A program made the translations under genes and the position numbers. DNA of 64,000 nucleotides from Candidatus Tumulicola sp. (GTDB lineage Bacteria; Vulcanimicrobiota; Vulcanimicrobiia; Vulcanimicrobiales; Vulcanimicrobiaceae), in NCBI GenBank assembly GCA_036490475.1, contig DASXDT010000001.1:223740-287739 (forward strand), read 5' to 3'. The stretch's first letter is position 1. Every line of letters starts with the position of its first letter. Below are positions 36,044-44,422 of the stretch, one piece after another. The notes below the pieces were generated by a model that saw nothing but the letters and a program-made list of their open reading frames with translations, was not told the origin of the DNA and searched no databases.

Positions 36044-36266
36044 CCCTGGCGAAATTGAACTAGACTTAGTCCACCAGTTCACAGTTTAGAAACGCGATTT
36101 GGAGCTTAAAACCCGGGGCGTCAGTAGGCTCGTCCCGATACTAGGGCTCGTGAGACACGGATCGGGCTCCAAAACGTAAAGACTTGCCTCGGAGACAGTA
36201 AAGAATCGAGCATTTTTATGTGAACGACTGGGCTAAGTCTAGTCCGAATTCCATACAGTCGCGAAC
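36044..36266. repeat. Long-TIR palindromic intergenic element, copy 4
   Basis: Cores are GAACTAGACTTAGTCC at 36057-36072 and GGGCTAAGTCTAGTCC at 36230-36245, one mismatch each to the consensus. Inward CAC(C)AGTTCAC and GTGAACGACT pair. Outward CCCTGGCGAAATT faces GAATTCCATACAGT. The right half (36148-36245) is closely similar, in inverse orientation, to the half copy at 39974. It sits five bases before the CGL stop codon. Confidence 0.87.
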
Positions 36267-36270
36267 GGCC

Positions 36271-37434
36271 CTATCGCGTCGAATCCAAACCCCGCCGCAA
36301 ATCGTCGATCAAATCGCCGACGTCTTCGATTCCTACCGACAACCGCAGCAATCCATCGACGACGCCGCGCCGCACGCGCTCTTCTTGCGGGATCGCGCCG
36401 TGCGTCATGCGCGCCGGATTCGAAATCAACGATTCCACGCCGCCCAAGCTTTCGGCGAGGCTAAAAAACTCCAAGCCAGGCGCAAACGCGTGCGCCCGCT
36501 CCACTCCGCCGCGCGGCACGAACGATACCATTCCGCCGGAACCGCTCATCTGGCGTCGAGCCAAATCATGCTGCGGATGCGAGGGTAACCCTGGATAAAA
36601 CACTCGTTCCACGTCGTCGCGCGATTCCAAAAACTCGGCCACGGCCTGCGCGTTCGTCGCATGCTCGCGCATCCGCACGGCCAGCGTCTTCGCGCCGCGC
36701 ATCGTCAGCCACGCATCTAGCGGGCCCGGAACGCCGCCGGCAGCATTCTGATAAAACTTGATTCCCTCGGCGGCAGCGGTGTCGTTCGTAATCGCCACGC
36801 CGCCGATAACGTCGCTATGGCCGCCGATATACTTGGTCGTCGAGTGCACCACGATGTCGGCACCCAGCGAAAGGGGTCGTTGAAAATACGGCGTTGCAAA
36901 CGTATTGTCCACGCACACCAACGGCCGCGCACCACCAACGGAACCGTGCGAATCACAAATCTCCGAAACGGCCGCAATATCGACCAGCTTCAAAAGCGGG
37001 TTGGTCGGCGTTTCCACCCAAAGCATACGCGTCGCCGGCCGCAAGGCCGAACGCACTGCAGCCAGATCCGTCATATCGACGAACGTGAACTCCAAACCAA
37101 ACCGCGTCAGCACCTTCGAAAACAAGCGATACGTTCCGCCATACAAATCGTCGCCCACCACCACGTGATCGCCCGACGACAGCAAACTCAACACCGCCGT
37201 CGAGGCCGCCACGCCGCTCGAAAACGCGCTCGCGAACGCGCCTTCTTCCAGCGAGGCAAGCTGTGCCTCCAGCGCTACCCGCGTCGGATTAATGGAACGG
37301 CTGTAGTCGAAGCCCTTATGCACGCCGATCGCGTCTTGCGTATACGTAGACGTCTGATATATGGGAACGATCGTCGCACCGGTGGTCGGGTCGGCCCCTT
37401 GGCCGACGTGAATCGCCCGAGTCGCGAACTTCAC
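36271..37434 (-). CDS. Cystathionine gamma-lyase / PLP-dependent transsulfuration enzyme
   Basis: 387 residues of the Cys/Met-metabolism PLP family. The PLP lysine lies in HSTTKYIGGHSD (Lys201), with YGGTYRLF and ETPTNPLLKL upstream. Directly downstream of cystathionine beta-synthase, it most likely cleaves cystathionine to cysteine (reverse transsulfuration), although the family also contains MetB-type synthases that cannot be separated by eye. GTG 37434 overlaps the CBS stop (GTGA). Confidence 0.9.
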   Translation of the reverse strand: MKFATRAIHVGQGADPTTGATIVPIYQTSTYTQDAIGVHKGFDYSRSINPTRVALEAQLASLEEGAFASAFSSGVAASTAVLSLLSSGDHVVVGDDLYGGTYRLFSKVLTRFGLEFTFVDMTDLAAVRSALRPATRMLWVETPTNPLLKLVDIAAVSEICDSHGSVGGARPLVCVDNTFATPYFQRPLSLGADIVVHSTTKYIGGHSDVIGGVAITNDTAAAEGIKFYQNAAGGVPGPLDAWLTMRGAKTLAVRMREHATNAQAVAEFLESRDDVERVFYPGLPSHPQHDLARRQMSGSGGMVSFVPRGGVERAHAFAPGLEFFSLAESLGGVESLISNPARMTHGAIPQEERVRRGVVDGLLRLSVGIEDVGDLIDDLRRGLDSTR

Positions 37435-38837
37435 GGGCGAATCGGCACTTCGGAGCTGGTCGATAAGAAACTGATGATGTCTTGACGAGTCAACACGCCG
37501 ATCGGTTCGCCTTCATCGGTCACGACGATCGCTGGATTCGCCAACGTTAACATTTTATACGCCAATTCGATTTCGTCGGACTGTTCGAGCATGGGGTACG
37601 CGCGCCCCATTACTTCGCTCACAGGCTGATGGATGATGTCGGCGTGGTCGAACACCGCGCGCATGACGCCGATATCGTTCACGCTGCCGACATTCTCGGT
37701 GCCGCGCATTACCGGAATCTGCGAAATCTCGTATTTGCGCAACAAGTCCAACGCCGTCCGCACCGCATCGTCCTCTTGTACGGTAATCATCGGAGGCAGC
37801 GGCGTCTTTGCGCGCAGCACGTCGCCGACGGTCGCGCGCCGTTTCGAATCCGCCAGGAATCCATTCGCGATCATCCACTCATCGTTGAAGATCTTCGACA
37901 TGTAGCCGCGACCGGAATCTGGAAACACCACGACGACGATCGCTTCGGGCGGCAGCGTCTTGGCAAGCCGCACCGCTGCAACAGCCGCAGTGCCGGAAGA
38001 ACCGCCGACCAGCAAGCCCTCTTCTCGCGCGATCCGGCGCGCCAGCAAAAACGAGTCACGATCCGAAACGCGGATTACTTCATCGATCACACGCAAATCG
38101 ACGGTCTCGGGCAAATAGTTCATCCCGATGCCTTCAACGGCAAACGACCGTGGCGTATCCCCCGAATAAATCGAGCCTTCCGGATCGGCGCCGACGACAT
38201 GCACGCTCGGATTTTTCTCTTTTAAATAGCGCGCCGAACCGGAGATCGTGCCGCCCGTTCCGATGCCGGCCACCAGATGCGTAATCTTGCCGCCGGTCTG
38301 TTCCCAAATCTCCGGACCGGTGGAGCGGTAGTGCGCTTCCGGATTGGAGTGATTGTGAAACTGGTTGGGTTGAAACGCGCCCGGAATCTCTGACGCGAGC
38401 CGATTGGCAACGCCGTAATACGATTCGGGTGAATCGTTCGGGACGTTAGTCGGCGTCACGACCACGTCGGCGCCGTAGGCGCGCAACAGGTCGACCTTCT
38501 CGCGCGACATTTTGTCGGGCATCACCAAGATGCAGCGATAGCCGCGAATGGCGGCCGCCATGGCTAAGCCGGTGCCGGTGTTGCCGCTGGTCGCCTCGAC
38601 GATCGTGCCGCCCGGACGCAGGTGTCCCGCCGCCTCGGCCTCGTTGAGCATGAACACGGCCGGACGATCTTTCACACTTCCGCCGGGATTCACGTACTCG
38701 ACTTTTGCGAGCACCAGGCAGCTCGCGCCATCGGTGATCTTATTGAGCTTTATGAGAGGGGTGTGGCCGACCGCTTCGAGCGCATTTTCGCAGTAAACGA
38801 GCTCGGTCGCATGCTCGGGCCGAGCGGTGGTTGACAT
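37431..38837 (-). CDS. Cystathionine beta-synthase with CBS-domain pair
   Basis: 468 residues. Fold-type II PLP enzyme: PLP lysine in NPGGSVKDRPA (Lys56), phosphate loop SGNTGTG (84-90) and GIGTGGTISG. The last 130 residues are two CBS domains, the regulatory module that binds adenosyl compounds. It makes cystathionine from serine and homocysteine. ATG 38837 is taken rather than the much longer open frame, because homology begins about ten residues later. It is translationally coupled to the gamma-lyase. Confidence 0.93.
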   Translation of the reverse strand: MSTTARPEHATELVYCENALEAVGHTPLIKLNKITDGASCLVLAKVEYVNPGGSVKDRPAVFMLNEAEAAGHLRPGGTIVEATSGNTGTGLAMAAAIRGYRCILVMPDKMSREKVDLLRAYGADVVVTPTNVPNDSPESYYGVANRLASEIPGAFQPNQFHNHSNPEAHYRSTGPEIWEQTGGKITHLVAGIGTGGTISGSARYLKEKNPSVHVVGADPEGSIYSGDTPRSFAVEGIGMNYLPETVDLRVIDEVIRVSDRDSFLLARRIAREEGLLVGGSSGTAAVAAVRLAKTLPPEAIVVVVFPDSGRGYMSKIFNDEWMIANGFLADSKRRATVGDVLRAKTPLPPMITVQEDDAVRTALDLLRKYEISQIPVMRGTENVGSVNDIGVMRAVFDHADIIHQPVSEVMGRAYPMLEQSDEIELAYKMLTLANPAIVVTDEGEPIGVLTRQDIISFLSTSSEVPIRP

Positions 38838-38874
38838 AGGACCCGCGGCTTCCGCGCGGCGAACACGTTTACCT

Positions 38875-39228
38875 ATGAAATCCGGCCTTCGCACCATCCT
38901 CGCGGCGTGCGCGCTACTCGTCGCTTTCACCGCGTGCGCCGACGACAAGTTGCCGCCGGCCGCGGGCAATTCCATCGTGCAAGGCACGGTCGTCGATGCG
39001 AGTGGTAAGCCCGTCGCCGGCGCGGTCGTCACAATCGATACGGTGCTCACCGCAACGACCGATGCGTCGGGCAAGTTCACGATCACCGCCGTACCAAGCG
39101 GCCTCACCGACTACACGGTGCAAGCCAGCGGATATACCGTCGTGAACTCGAGCGCCAATATCGAACCCAGCAAACCGTTCGAACTCGACATCACGCTGTC
39201 ACCCGCACCGCCCACTCCGCAACATTGA
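38875..39228 (+). CDS. Lipoprotein with carboxypeptidase-regulatory-like domain
   Basis: 117 residues. Signal peptide with lipobox FTAC, then one CarboxypepD_reg-like beta sandwich (VQGTVVDASGKPVAGAVVTI and DASGKFTITAVPSG). Such domains are carried by surface proteins and give no catalytic hint. It is divergent from cystathionine beta-synthase, 37 bp apart, and overlaps the next gene by four bases (TTGA). Confidence 0.85.
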   Translation: MKSGLRTILAACALLVAFTACADDKLPPAAGNSIVQGTVVDASGKPVAGAVVTIDTVLTATTDASGKFTITAVPSGLTDYTVQASGYTVVNSSANIEPSKPFELDITLSPAPPTPQH

Positions 39229-39872
39229 TTGTAAAGGTCTGGAGAATCGCGCTCTCGGCGCTGGTTGTCTCTGGCCTTCCGGTAAGCACGAGCGCAGCTT
39301 GCGCGAGCACAGCTAATCCCGCCTACTCGGATATTTCTGCCGTCTATTTTCGCTCGGGGGGACTCACGGAACCGGGAGTCCTTCAACCGGACCGGCCGGT
39401 CGTCGCTGGAGCGTGTCCGGTCTCGGTTGCCCTCTACGTTACGCCGAGTTTCGACGATATGGGCGGTGGGCCACTCTGTTATAAAGACGCGTCCGGCAAA
39501 GTTCAACACTGCTGCGGAGCGACAATTTCGCGTACGGACGATCCGGCGCCGTCGATATTCGACCGGTTCGTAGCGGCGCTGCAGAAAGACGGGTTCTACG
39601 ATCTTTCCGAAGCCGATCGGGCGAGTCCATCGCCGGACGGCGCCTTCTTTAGTCTAGCGGTTATGCGCTGCGGCGCTCAACCACATCGTAAAAGTTTCAG
39701 TATTGCGTTCGTCGGGCCGCCCAATGCGGGACCGAATACGGCGATCCTCGCGTTAGCGCTTCCATACGGCTCGTTGCCGACGTCGCTTTATAGCGCAAAA
39801 ATGCTAACGCTGTTCGAAGATGTTACACGGGCCGTTTATCAGTCGACGTGGAGCTTAACGGAGGTCTATTAA
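39225..39872 (+). CDS. Exported protein of unknown function
   Basis: 215 residues from TTG 39225, overlapping the previous stop. Signal peptide to about residue 25, then a Cys-containing domain (ACP, LCYKD, HCCGA, MRCGA) likely to hold disulfides. No family is recognised. Co-transcribed with the small lipoprotein. The start codon and 4-base overlap copy the arrangement at 6357. Confidence 0.7.
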   Translation: MIVKVWRIALSALVVSGLPVSTSAACASTANPAYSDISAVYFRSGGLTEPGVLQPDRPVVAGACPVSVALYVTPSFDDMGGGPLCYKDASGKVQHCCGATISRTDDPAPSIFDRFVAALQKDGFYDLSEADRASPSPDGAFFSLAVMRCGAQPHRKSFSIAFVGPPNAGPNTAILALALPYGSLPTSLYSAKMLTLFEDVTRAVYQSTWSLTEVY

Positions 39873-39973
39873 AGCGCTGCAGATCTGTCCACCGTTCGGC
39901 GCAACTCCGCCGCAAAACGTGGTCACATCGCCACGCATTTCCTGAAGTCGCCTCGAGTTTGCGATCTGGGATC

Positions 39974-40072
39974 GGACTAAGCCTAGCCTACTCGATCACA
40001 TAAAAATGCTCGACTCCTAACCGTTCGTAAAGGCAAGTCTTTACGCTTCGGCTCCTGATCCGTGACTCACCC
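39974..40072. repeat. Half copy of the long-TIR element (copy 5)
   Basis: Begins with GGACTAAGCCTAGCCT, a decayed core, and aligns over about 95 bp with the reverse complement of the right half of copy 4. Shared blocks are CACATAAAAATGCTCGA, AGGCAAGTCTTTACG and GATCCGTG-CTCAC. The opposite terminal repeat is missing. It lies in the 234-bp gap between two convergent genes. Confidence 0.8.
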
Positions 40073-40081
40073 GGCTTCACT

Positions 40082-40100
40082 CTTTGACCAAGGGTCAAAG
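40082..40100. terminator. Hairpin at the end of the minus-strand exported-protein gene
   Basis: The perfect 8-bp arms CTTTGACC and GGTCAAAG with a 3-nt loop lie seven bases beyond the stop codon at 40107. It could act for either convergent gene. There is no long U-tract. Confidence 0.45.
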
Positions 40101-40106
40101 CGGGCG

Positions 40107-40991
40107 CTACGGCCCTTTTGCAATAGTACCGCGCACGATGTTTCCAGTCCGAATCGTGAACTGCGGTAGCGCGAACGAAATTGTATTATTTCGAAGAGTG
40201 CCCTTGAGGGCTACAATTGGAGGTTGAACGCCCGGCAGATCCAGAGTATATAGCTTGGTTGTATCGAGCACGAAAGGCGCCCAGAGCGTCAATTGGGCGC
40301 CGAGCAAAGAAGACATAGTAAGGGGCTTCTTCGTCTCGTACGCACGGGCTGAGAGGTCGAAATCATAGTGGCCTTCTCGGTCGACTAGATCGGTCCGACG
40401 CTGCGATGCGGGATCTCCGAAGTCGAAGCGGCTTCCGTCTGCACCGAGCGGCGGATCGAGGCGAAGGCGGTAATTGCCGCTCCAATCTTCAGCACGAATT
40501 CCGTCGCAAAATACTTCTCTCAGTGCCGACGGTCGTACCGTCCTCCAGCGCCCCCGTAACAACATGTACGTCGATTTATCGATATATCCGTCGTCGAAAA
40601 CTGCTTTTGCCGACGGCGGCGACTGGACGGAATCAAAACATTTGCCGAGGTCTTGCGGCGGAGCGGTCAGATTGGTCCAGAAACCCCCCGGGCCCCCAAC
40701 GGTCTCTCCCGTCCACCACCAACGTCCCTCGCGTTTGGCAAGCGTAGCAAATCCGCGGAACGGCCTAGCCACCCAAGATGCCATCGCGTGACGGCCGTCC
40801 GTGACGACCCACTCAATAACGAGTGGCCGGACGTATTGCACTTCAGCACTCATCAATATCGACAGATCGCGTCTGATCGCTGCCACATCGGCGGAGCTTC
40901 CGACATCACTGGTGCCGGAGCCGGCCGCACGGACCGGCGCAGAAGTCGAAAGGAGCACGAGCATCAGAGTAACGGCAGCGGTGCGATACAT
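40107..40991 (-). CDS. Exported protein of unknown function
   Basis: 294 residues from ATG 40991 (an ATG-less extension to 41015 is open). Sec signal peptide ending PVRAAG. The mature part has a Trp-rich N-terminal domain (WWWTGETVGGPGGFW) and a beta-rich C-terminal half. No family is recognised. Followed upstream on the same strand by a beta-propeller lipoprotein with a 13-bp gap. Confidence 0.7.
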   Translation of the reverse strand: MYRTAAVTLMLVLLSTSAPVRAAGSGTSDVGSSADVAAIRRDLSILMSAEVQYVRPLVIEWVVTDGRHAMASWVARPFRGFATLAKREGRWWWTGETVGGPGGFWTNLTAPPQDLGKCFDSVQSPPSAKAVFDDGYIDKSTYMLLRGRWRTVRPSALREVFCDGIRAEDWSGNYRLRLDPPLGADGSRFDFGDPASQRRTDLVDREGHYDFDLSARAYETKKPLTMSSLLGAQLTLWAPFVLDTTKLYTLDLPGVQPPIVALKGTLRNNTISFALPQFTIRTGNIVRGTIAKGP

Positions 40992-41004
40992 CTCCGGGGC
41001 TCGA

Positions 41005-41973
41005 CTACGGACCAAACGCTACAGCGTGTACGTATGGCGTGTGTTTGATATAAAAAGCCGGCTGCTCAGGAATTTTTGGAGTATATATACTGACCTGAAG
41101 CTTCGCTCCGACATACACGTCTCCCGAAGGGGCTACATGCATACTTTCAGTTCTGCCAAGACCCCGCGTATAGTCACGAAGTTCGCGCCCCGCCGGACTG
41201 AACACGGCGATCGTCCCGCCAAGGACGTACAAGTTGCCGCGCGCGTCGAAGCCGAGGCGATACGAACTTTTCTTTATCGTTTCTGAAGGGGAGTTGCTGC
41301 CGGGCGGATACATGAGCACATTTTTTCTATTGGCGACGAACAGATTGCCGGCGTCATCGAAGGCCAATGCCTCCGCGTCAATGATCCCCGTGGTGATCGT
41401 TCGGGTCGGGCTTTGCGCACCGGGAGCGTAAACGGCGACGTTCGCTCCATTCGCAACGTAGAGATTCTGGTCCGCGCCTATTGCAATTGCCACGGGGTAT
41501 GTGAGCCCGTCTGAGATGGCGTATCGCTCGTTGCCCTCTTTGCTATTGTAAACGGTAATCGTATTGTCAAAACTATTAAGGACGTACAGACCGTTCGAGT
41601 TGTCCAGCGCGAGCGCGACTGGCCAGTTGAGGCCGGTCGATATCGTCAGCTTTGGAGTGCCGGCATTTTCAGCATAAACCGTCAGGGTATCGTTTCCGAA
41701 ATTTAACACGTATAGGTCGTTCGATGCGTCGAAAGCTAAGTCAAAAGGCTCGTCTATGCCCTGCGAAATTGTTCGGCTTAGCTTCTTCGACCCGATATCA
41801 TACACAGATAACTCCCCACCATTACCGGCCCCGATGTACGCGTGCGTTGCCTTGTGCGAGCGCTGCACATATTGCGCAATCGCGGTCTGTGGAGGCGTGG
41901 TGGCGGATGATCCGCATCCCGCAACCAGAAGCGCCGCCGTTAACAACGAGGCGCGAACCACCTTGGAAATCAT
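41005..41973 (-). CDS. NHL-like beta-propeller lipoprotein
   Basis: 322 residues from ATG 41973, preceded by GAGGAAG. Lipobox LVAGC. Six or so repeats of the pattern D-L-A-F-D-A-S/N-N-x-L-Y-V-L-N (for example LAFDASNDLYVLNFG) make a propeller. No catalytic residues are assignable. The longer open frame upstream runs into the next gene and lacks a signal peptide. Confidence 0.83.
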   Translation of the reverse strand: MISKVVRASLLTAALLVAGCGSSATTPPQTAIAQYVQRSHKATHAYIGAGNGGELSVYDIGSKKLSRTISQGIDEPFDLAFDASNDLYVLNFGNDTLTVYAENAGTPKLTISTGLNWPVALALDNSNGLYVLNSFDNTITVYNSKEGNERYAISDGLTYPVAIAIGADQNLYVANGANVAVYAPGAQSPTRTITTGIIDAEALAFDDAGNLFVANRKNVLMYPPGSNSPSETIKKSSYRLGFDARGNLYVLGGTIAVFSPAGRELRDYTRGLGRTESMHVAPSGDVYVGAKLQVSIYTPKIPEQPAFYIKHTPYVHAVAFGP

Positions 41974-42040
41974 CGAATTGCTTCCTCTGCGGGCTATGGC
42001 CTTAGCGGTCGGACGACGACCGGGCGATGGTCGTCGTCCG

Positions 42041-42625
42041 TTAGGGTTGCTCTTCCGGATATCGCGTCGCGCTAACGTTGTGCAAAATGCGTTTTGCTTC
42101 GTCGACCGACGAATCGCCGAGACGTGCGGTTTCGGCCAGCACGATGCCGCGTTTGCCGTCCGCCCATACGACCGCGAACTCTTTCTTTGAAGTAAAGCCG
42201 CTGCCGGTCGTGATCTCAACGAACGTCGCGGGCATTCCGTTGAGCAGCGACATCGGGGTCCGATTGCGGATGAGCACACCGTCGCCACCGCCGCTGTGCG
42301 TCTGGCTTTCGAACTGCGCTTCCCATTGATTGGGCGCGCCCTCGAACGACTCCATCGAGAGCGTGATCGTACGCGCGTCTTCCTTGCCGGGATGGAGCAC
42401 CCACATCGCAACCGGTTGCAGGTCTTGTCCGAGCGAATCTACGCTCGGATATCCGCGTCCGGCTAAGTAGGCGTCGTCGGGCGCCGTGAAGTTCATCCCG
42501 GGATCGGTATAGTTAAGCGGATTTGGCGTCGGGGTCGGCGGCGGCGGAATCTGTGCGCGCGACGTCATCGGCGGCAACAGTGCCACGGCCAATGCCACGA
42601 CAAAAAGGGCGATAAACTTCTTCAT
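42041..42625 (-). CDS. Exported protein of unknown function
   Basis: 194 residues. Signal peptide, Pro-rich linker (PPPPTPTPNP), then a compact domain with GVLIRNRTPMSLLNG and EFAVVWADGKRG that resembles secreted hydrolase-inhibitor or lipid-binding folds only loosely. No family assigned. Its ATG overlaps the tail of the esterase-like duplicate fragment (CAATGA). Confidence 0.7.
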   Translation of the reverse strand: MKKFIALFVVALAVALLPPMTSRAQIPPPPTPTPNPLNYTDPGMNFTAPDDAYLAGRGYPSVDSLGQDLQPVAMWVLHPGKEDARTITLSMESFEGAPNQWEAQFESQTHSGGGDGVLIRNRTPMSLLNGMPATFVEITTGSGFTSKKEFAVVWADGKRGIVLAETARLGDSSVDEAKRILHNVSATRYPEEQP

Positions 42626-42717
42626 TGGGTATTTACCGTTGCCGGATCGTCGTCGAATTCCTCGTGGCGAACGTCGAGGCCAAGCGCCCGTATGCGTTTG
42701 GTAACGACCCGAGCGCC
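42626..42717 (-). pseudogene. Partial duplicate of the esterase 3' end
   Basis: 71 bases (42647-42717) match 43452-43522 inside the esterase gene with four mismatches, in the same orientation. In frame they encode LGARVVTKRIRALGLDVRHE and EFDDD, after which similarity stops and the frame ends at 42624. The copy lies just downstream of the HepT gene, so the HepT/MntA module is bracketed by direct repeats. Confidence 0.78.
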
Positions 42718-42736
42718 CAGCTCTGAGCCCTCCGTT

Positions 42737-43075
42737 TCAAGCTGAACCGAGAGCAGTTTGAACGTCGGCAAGGAGAAGGGGTAACTGCCGCGTGACGACG
42801 TCCCAAACTATCCCAGAGTCCGGTCGATCGTAAGCGTGGCGAAGCCAATTCCCCATCCCGCGAATATCGCTCCAGGGCTGTTCGGGCGCTAGTTCAGCTG
42901 CGCGGCCGCCAAGGCGCGTCGCAGCCTCCGAAACTCGCTGCAAGCATCGTTCAACAGCGTCGCGAGTCCGCTCATCTTGCTCAAACTGCTCCTGACTGAG
43001 CCCGGCTAGGTAGGTAGCGATTCTTTCACAGTTGTCGACGATATCCAGAAGATGCGCGGACTCGTCAGAAGACAA
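42737..43075 (-). CDS. HepT-like ribonuclease toxin (DUF86)
   Basis: 112 residues, all-helical. The HEPN-type motif region reads MGNWLRHAYDRPD: the His-x-Tyr is present, but the Arg four residues before His in classical R-x4-H is Gly here, with Arg in neighbouring positions. Overlaps the MntA-type gene by 11 bases. In known modules the nucleotidyltransferase AMPylates the Tyr and silences the RNase. Confidence 0.85.
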   Translation of the reverse strand: MSSDESAHLLDIVDNCERIATYLAGLSQEQFEQDERTRDAVERCLQRVSEAATRLGGRAAELAPEQPWSDIRGMGNWLRHAYDRPDSGIVWDVVTRQLPLLLADVQTALGSA

Positions 43076-43385
43076 TCACGCGATCTCTCTGAACATTTGC
43101 GCGAAGCCGTGGGTTTTCGGCTGGCTCGGATAAAAGCTGAACGGGACGGCCCAGCAACGTCTTCAGTCTCTCTTCCAAGGCAAAGAAACGTAGCCCGAGA
43201 TGCGCTTCGGGGTCGATCTCGATGCTGATGTCAATGTCACTATCCGGCGCAGCATCGCCGCGCGCTACCGAGCCAACGATAGATAATTTGCAGACGCCCT
43301 CGGCGCGAAGCTCGCGCTCCTCGGCTCGCAGAACGCCAACAACTTTACCTAACAATGCATGGGTGTTCGACTGTTGCTGTTTCAT
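43065..43385 (-). CDS. MntA-like minimal nucleotidyltransferase antitoxin
   Basis: 106 residues. The nucleotidyltransferase motif GSVARGD then DSDIDISIEID is intact, including both catalytic aspartates. It forms the antitoxin half of the HepT/MntA pair. ATG 43385 overlaps the esterase stop by four bases, so the module is translated as a continuation of the esterase operon. Confidence 0.9.
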   Translation of the reverse strand: MKQQQSNTHALLGKVVGVLRAEERELRAEGVCKLSIVGSVARGDAAPDSDIDISIEIDPEAHLGLRFFALEERLKTLLGRPVQLLSEPAENPRLRANVQRDRVIVF

Positions 43386-44422
43386 TCGGTGTCCATAACG
43401 GCCGCTAGGGCCGGTAGCGAAACGGCGTAACGATAACCAACGTTGCGGTGGTCGTCATCGAATTCCTCGTGGCGAACGTCGAGGCCCAGCGCCCGTATGC
43501 GTTCGCTAACGACCCGAGCGCCGATATCGAGTCCATACTCGTCGCGGCGTCCGCAGTCGATAAAGCGCAACCGCAGGCGTTCGAGCTCGGCGCGGCGTTT
43601 TGGCGCTTTTTCGGCTGGGTCGAACGCCAGCCATCGCTCGAACACGGCGTGATCGAGCTGGCCGGTTTTGCGATCGAATGGCAGGTCGAGGTCGAACGCT
43701 TTGGCGCTGCGGGGCGAATAAGCGGCAGCGTAACCGAGCATTTCGATCGTCGTGTAATCACTCGTCGGGCGTTTATTTTTGCCTTCGAATGCTTCGACGA
43801 ACGTTTCGATGTCGCCGCCGTGCGCTTCGAGCGTGCGCTGCACGGTGGGAAACGCGATCGGATGCGCGTACGGGAAATACGCATCGCCGCTGTGCGATGC
43901 GAACGCGCAGAACACGCCCGGATAGTCCATCGTCAGGTGCAAGGCGCCGAACCCCCCGGATGATTTTCCGAGCACCGCGCGGCCGCCTTCGCGTGCGATC
44001 GTGTTGTAGTTGGCATCGAGGTGGCCGACAACGTCGCGCACGGTGTAGGTCGCGTAATTACCGTTGTGAATCGAGTCGACGTATTGCGAGCCGCCGAGGC
44101 GCGTGAAACCGTCGACCACGGCGACGATCGCCGGCGGCATTTTGCCTTCTGCGATCAGTCGGTCGGCCCATTGAAAAACGTTGGTCTCCCACGGCCGCGC
44201 AGAGAGGAGCGCGGCGGCGTCGCCGGTGTAACCGTGCAACACATACAGCACGGGATAGCGCTTCTTCGCGCTCCCGTCGTATCCGGGCGGCAGATAGATC
44301 GCGACCGGACGCTCCGATGGATCGCCGAGGGGATTGTTGGCGAGCGCTTCGCTGGCCACAAAGTCGATTCGAACGTCGCCTCGCACGCGAAGTAGTCGTG
44401 CCCACGGAGTTTGTTGCGCCAT
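43382..44422 (-). CDS. Esterase D-type alpha/beta hydrolase
   Basis: 346 residues. PF00756 family: PVLYVLHGYTGD oxyanion region, nucleophile elbow GKSSGG (Ser154), acid in FIDCGRRDEYG and a C-terminal His in DDDHRN. No signal peptide, so cytoplasmic. It probably acts on a small carboxyl ester. ATG 44422 is chosen because the family's N-terminal strand starts shortly after. Its 3' end carries the segment that is duplicated at 42647. Confidence 0.88.
   Translation of the reverse strand: MAQQTPWARLLRVRGDVRIDFVASEALANNPLGDPSERPVAIYLPPGYDGSAKKRYPVLYVLHGYTGDAAALLSARPWETNVFQWADRLIAEGKMPPAIVAVVDGFTRLGGSQYVDSIHNGNYATYTVRDVVGHLDANYNTIAREGGRAVLGKSSGGFGALHLTMDYPGVFCAFASHSGDAYFPYAHPIAFPTVQRTLEAHGGDIETFVEAFEGKNKRPTSDYTTIEMLGYAAAYSPRSAKAFDLDLPFDRKTGQLDHAVFERWLAFDPAEKAPKRRAELERLRLRFIDCGRRDEYGLDIGARVVSERIRALGLDVRHEEFDDDHRNVGYRYAVSLPALAAVMDTE
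43452..43522. repeat. Direct repeat flanking the HepT/MntA module, right copy
   Basis: 71 bp inside the esterase gene, matching 42647-42717 at 67 positions in the same orientation. The 735 bp between the two copies hold the end of the esterase, mntA-like and hepT-like genes. Confidence 0.8.

Noticed and set aside
4503..40072. CRISPR array made of the GGACTAGACTTAGTCC repeats
   Set aside because: Copies are single pairs kilobases apart with inverted orientation, not tandem repeats with uniform spacers.
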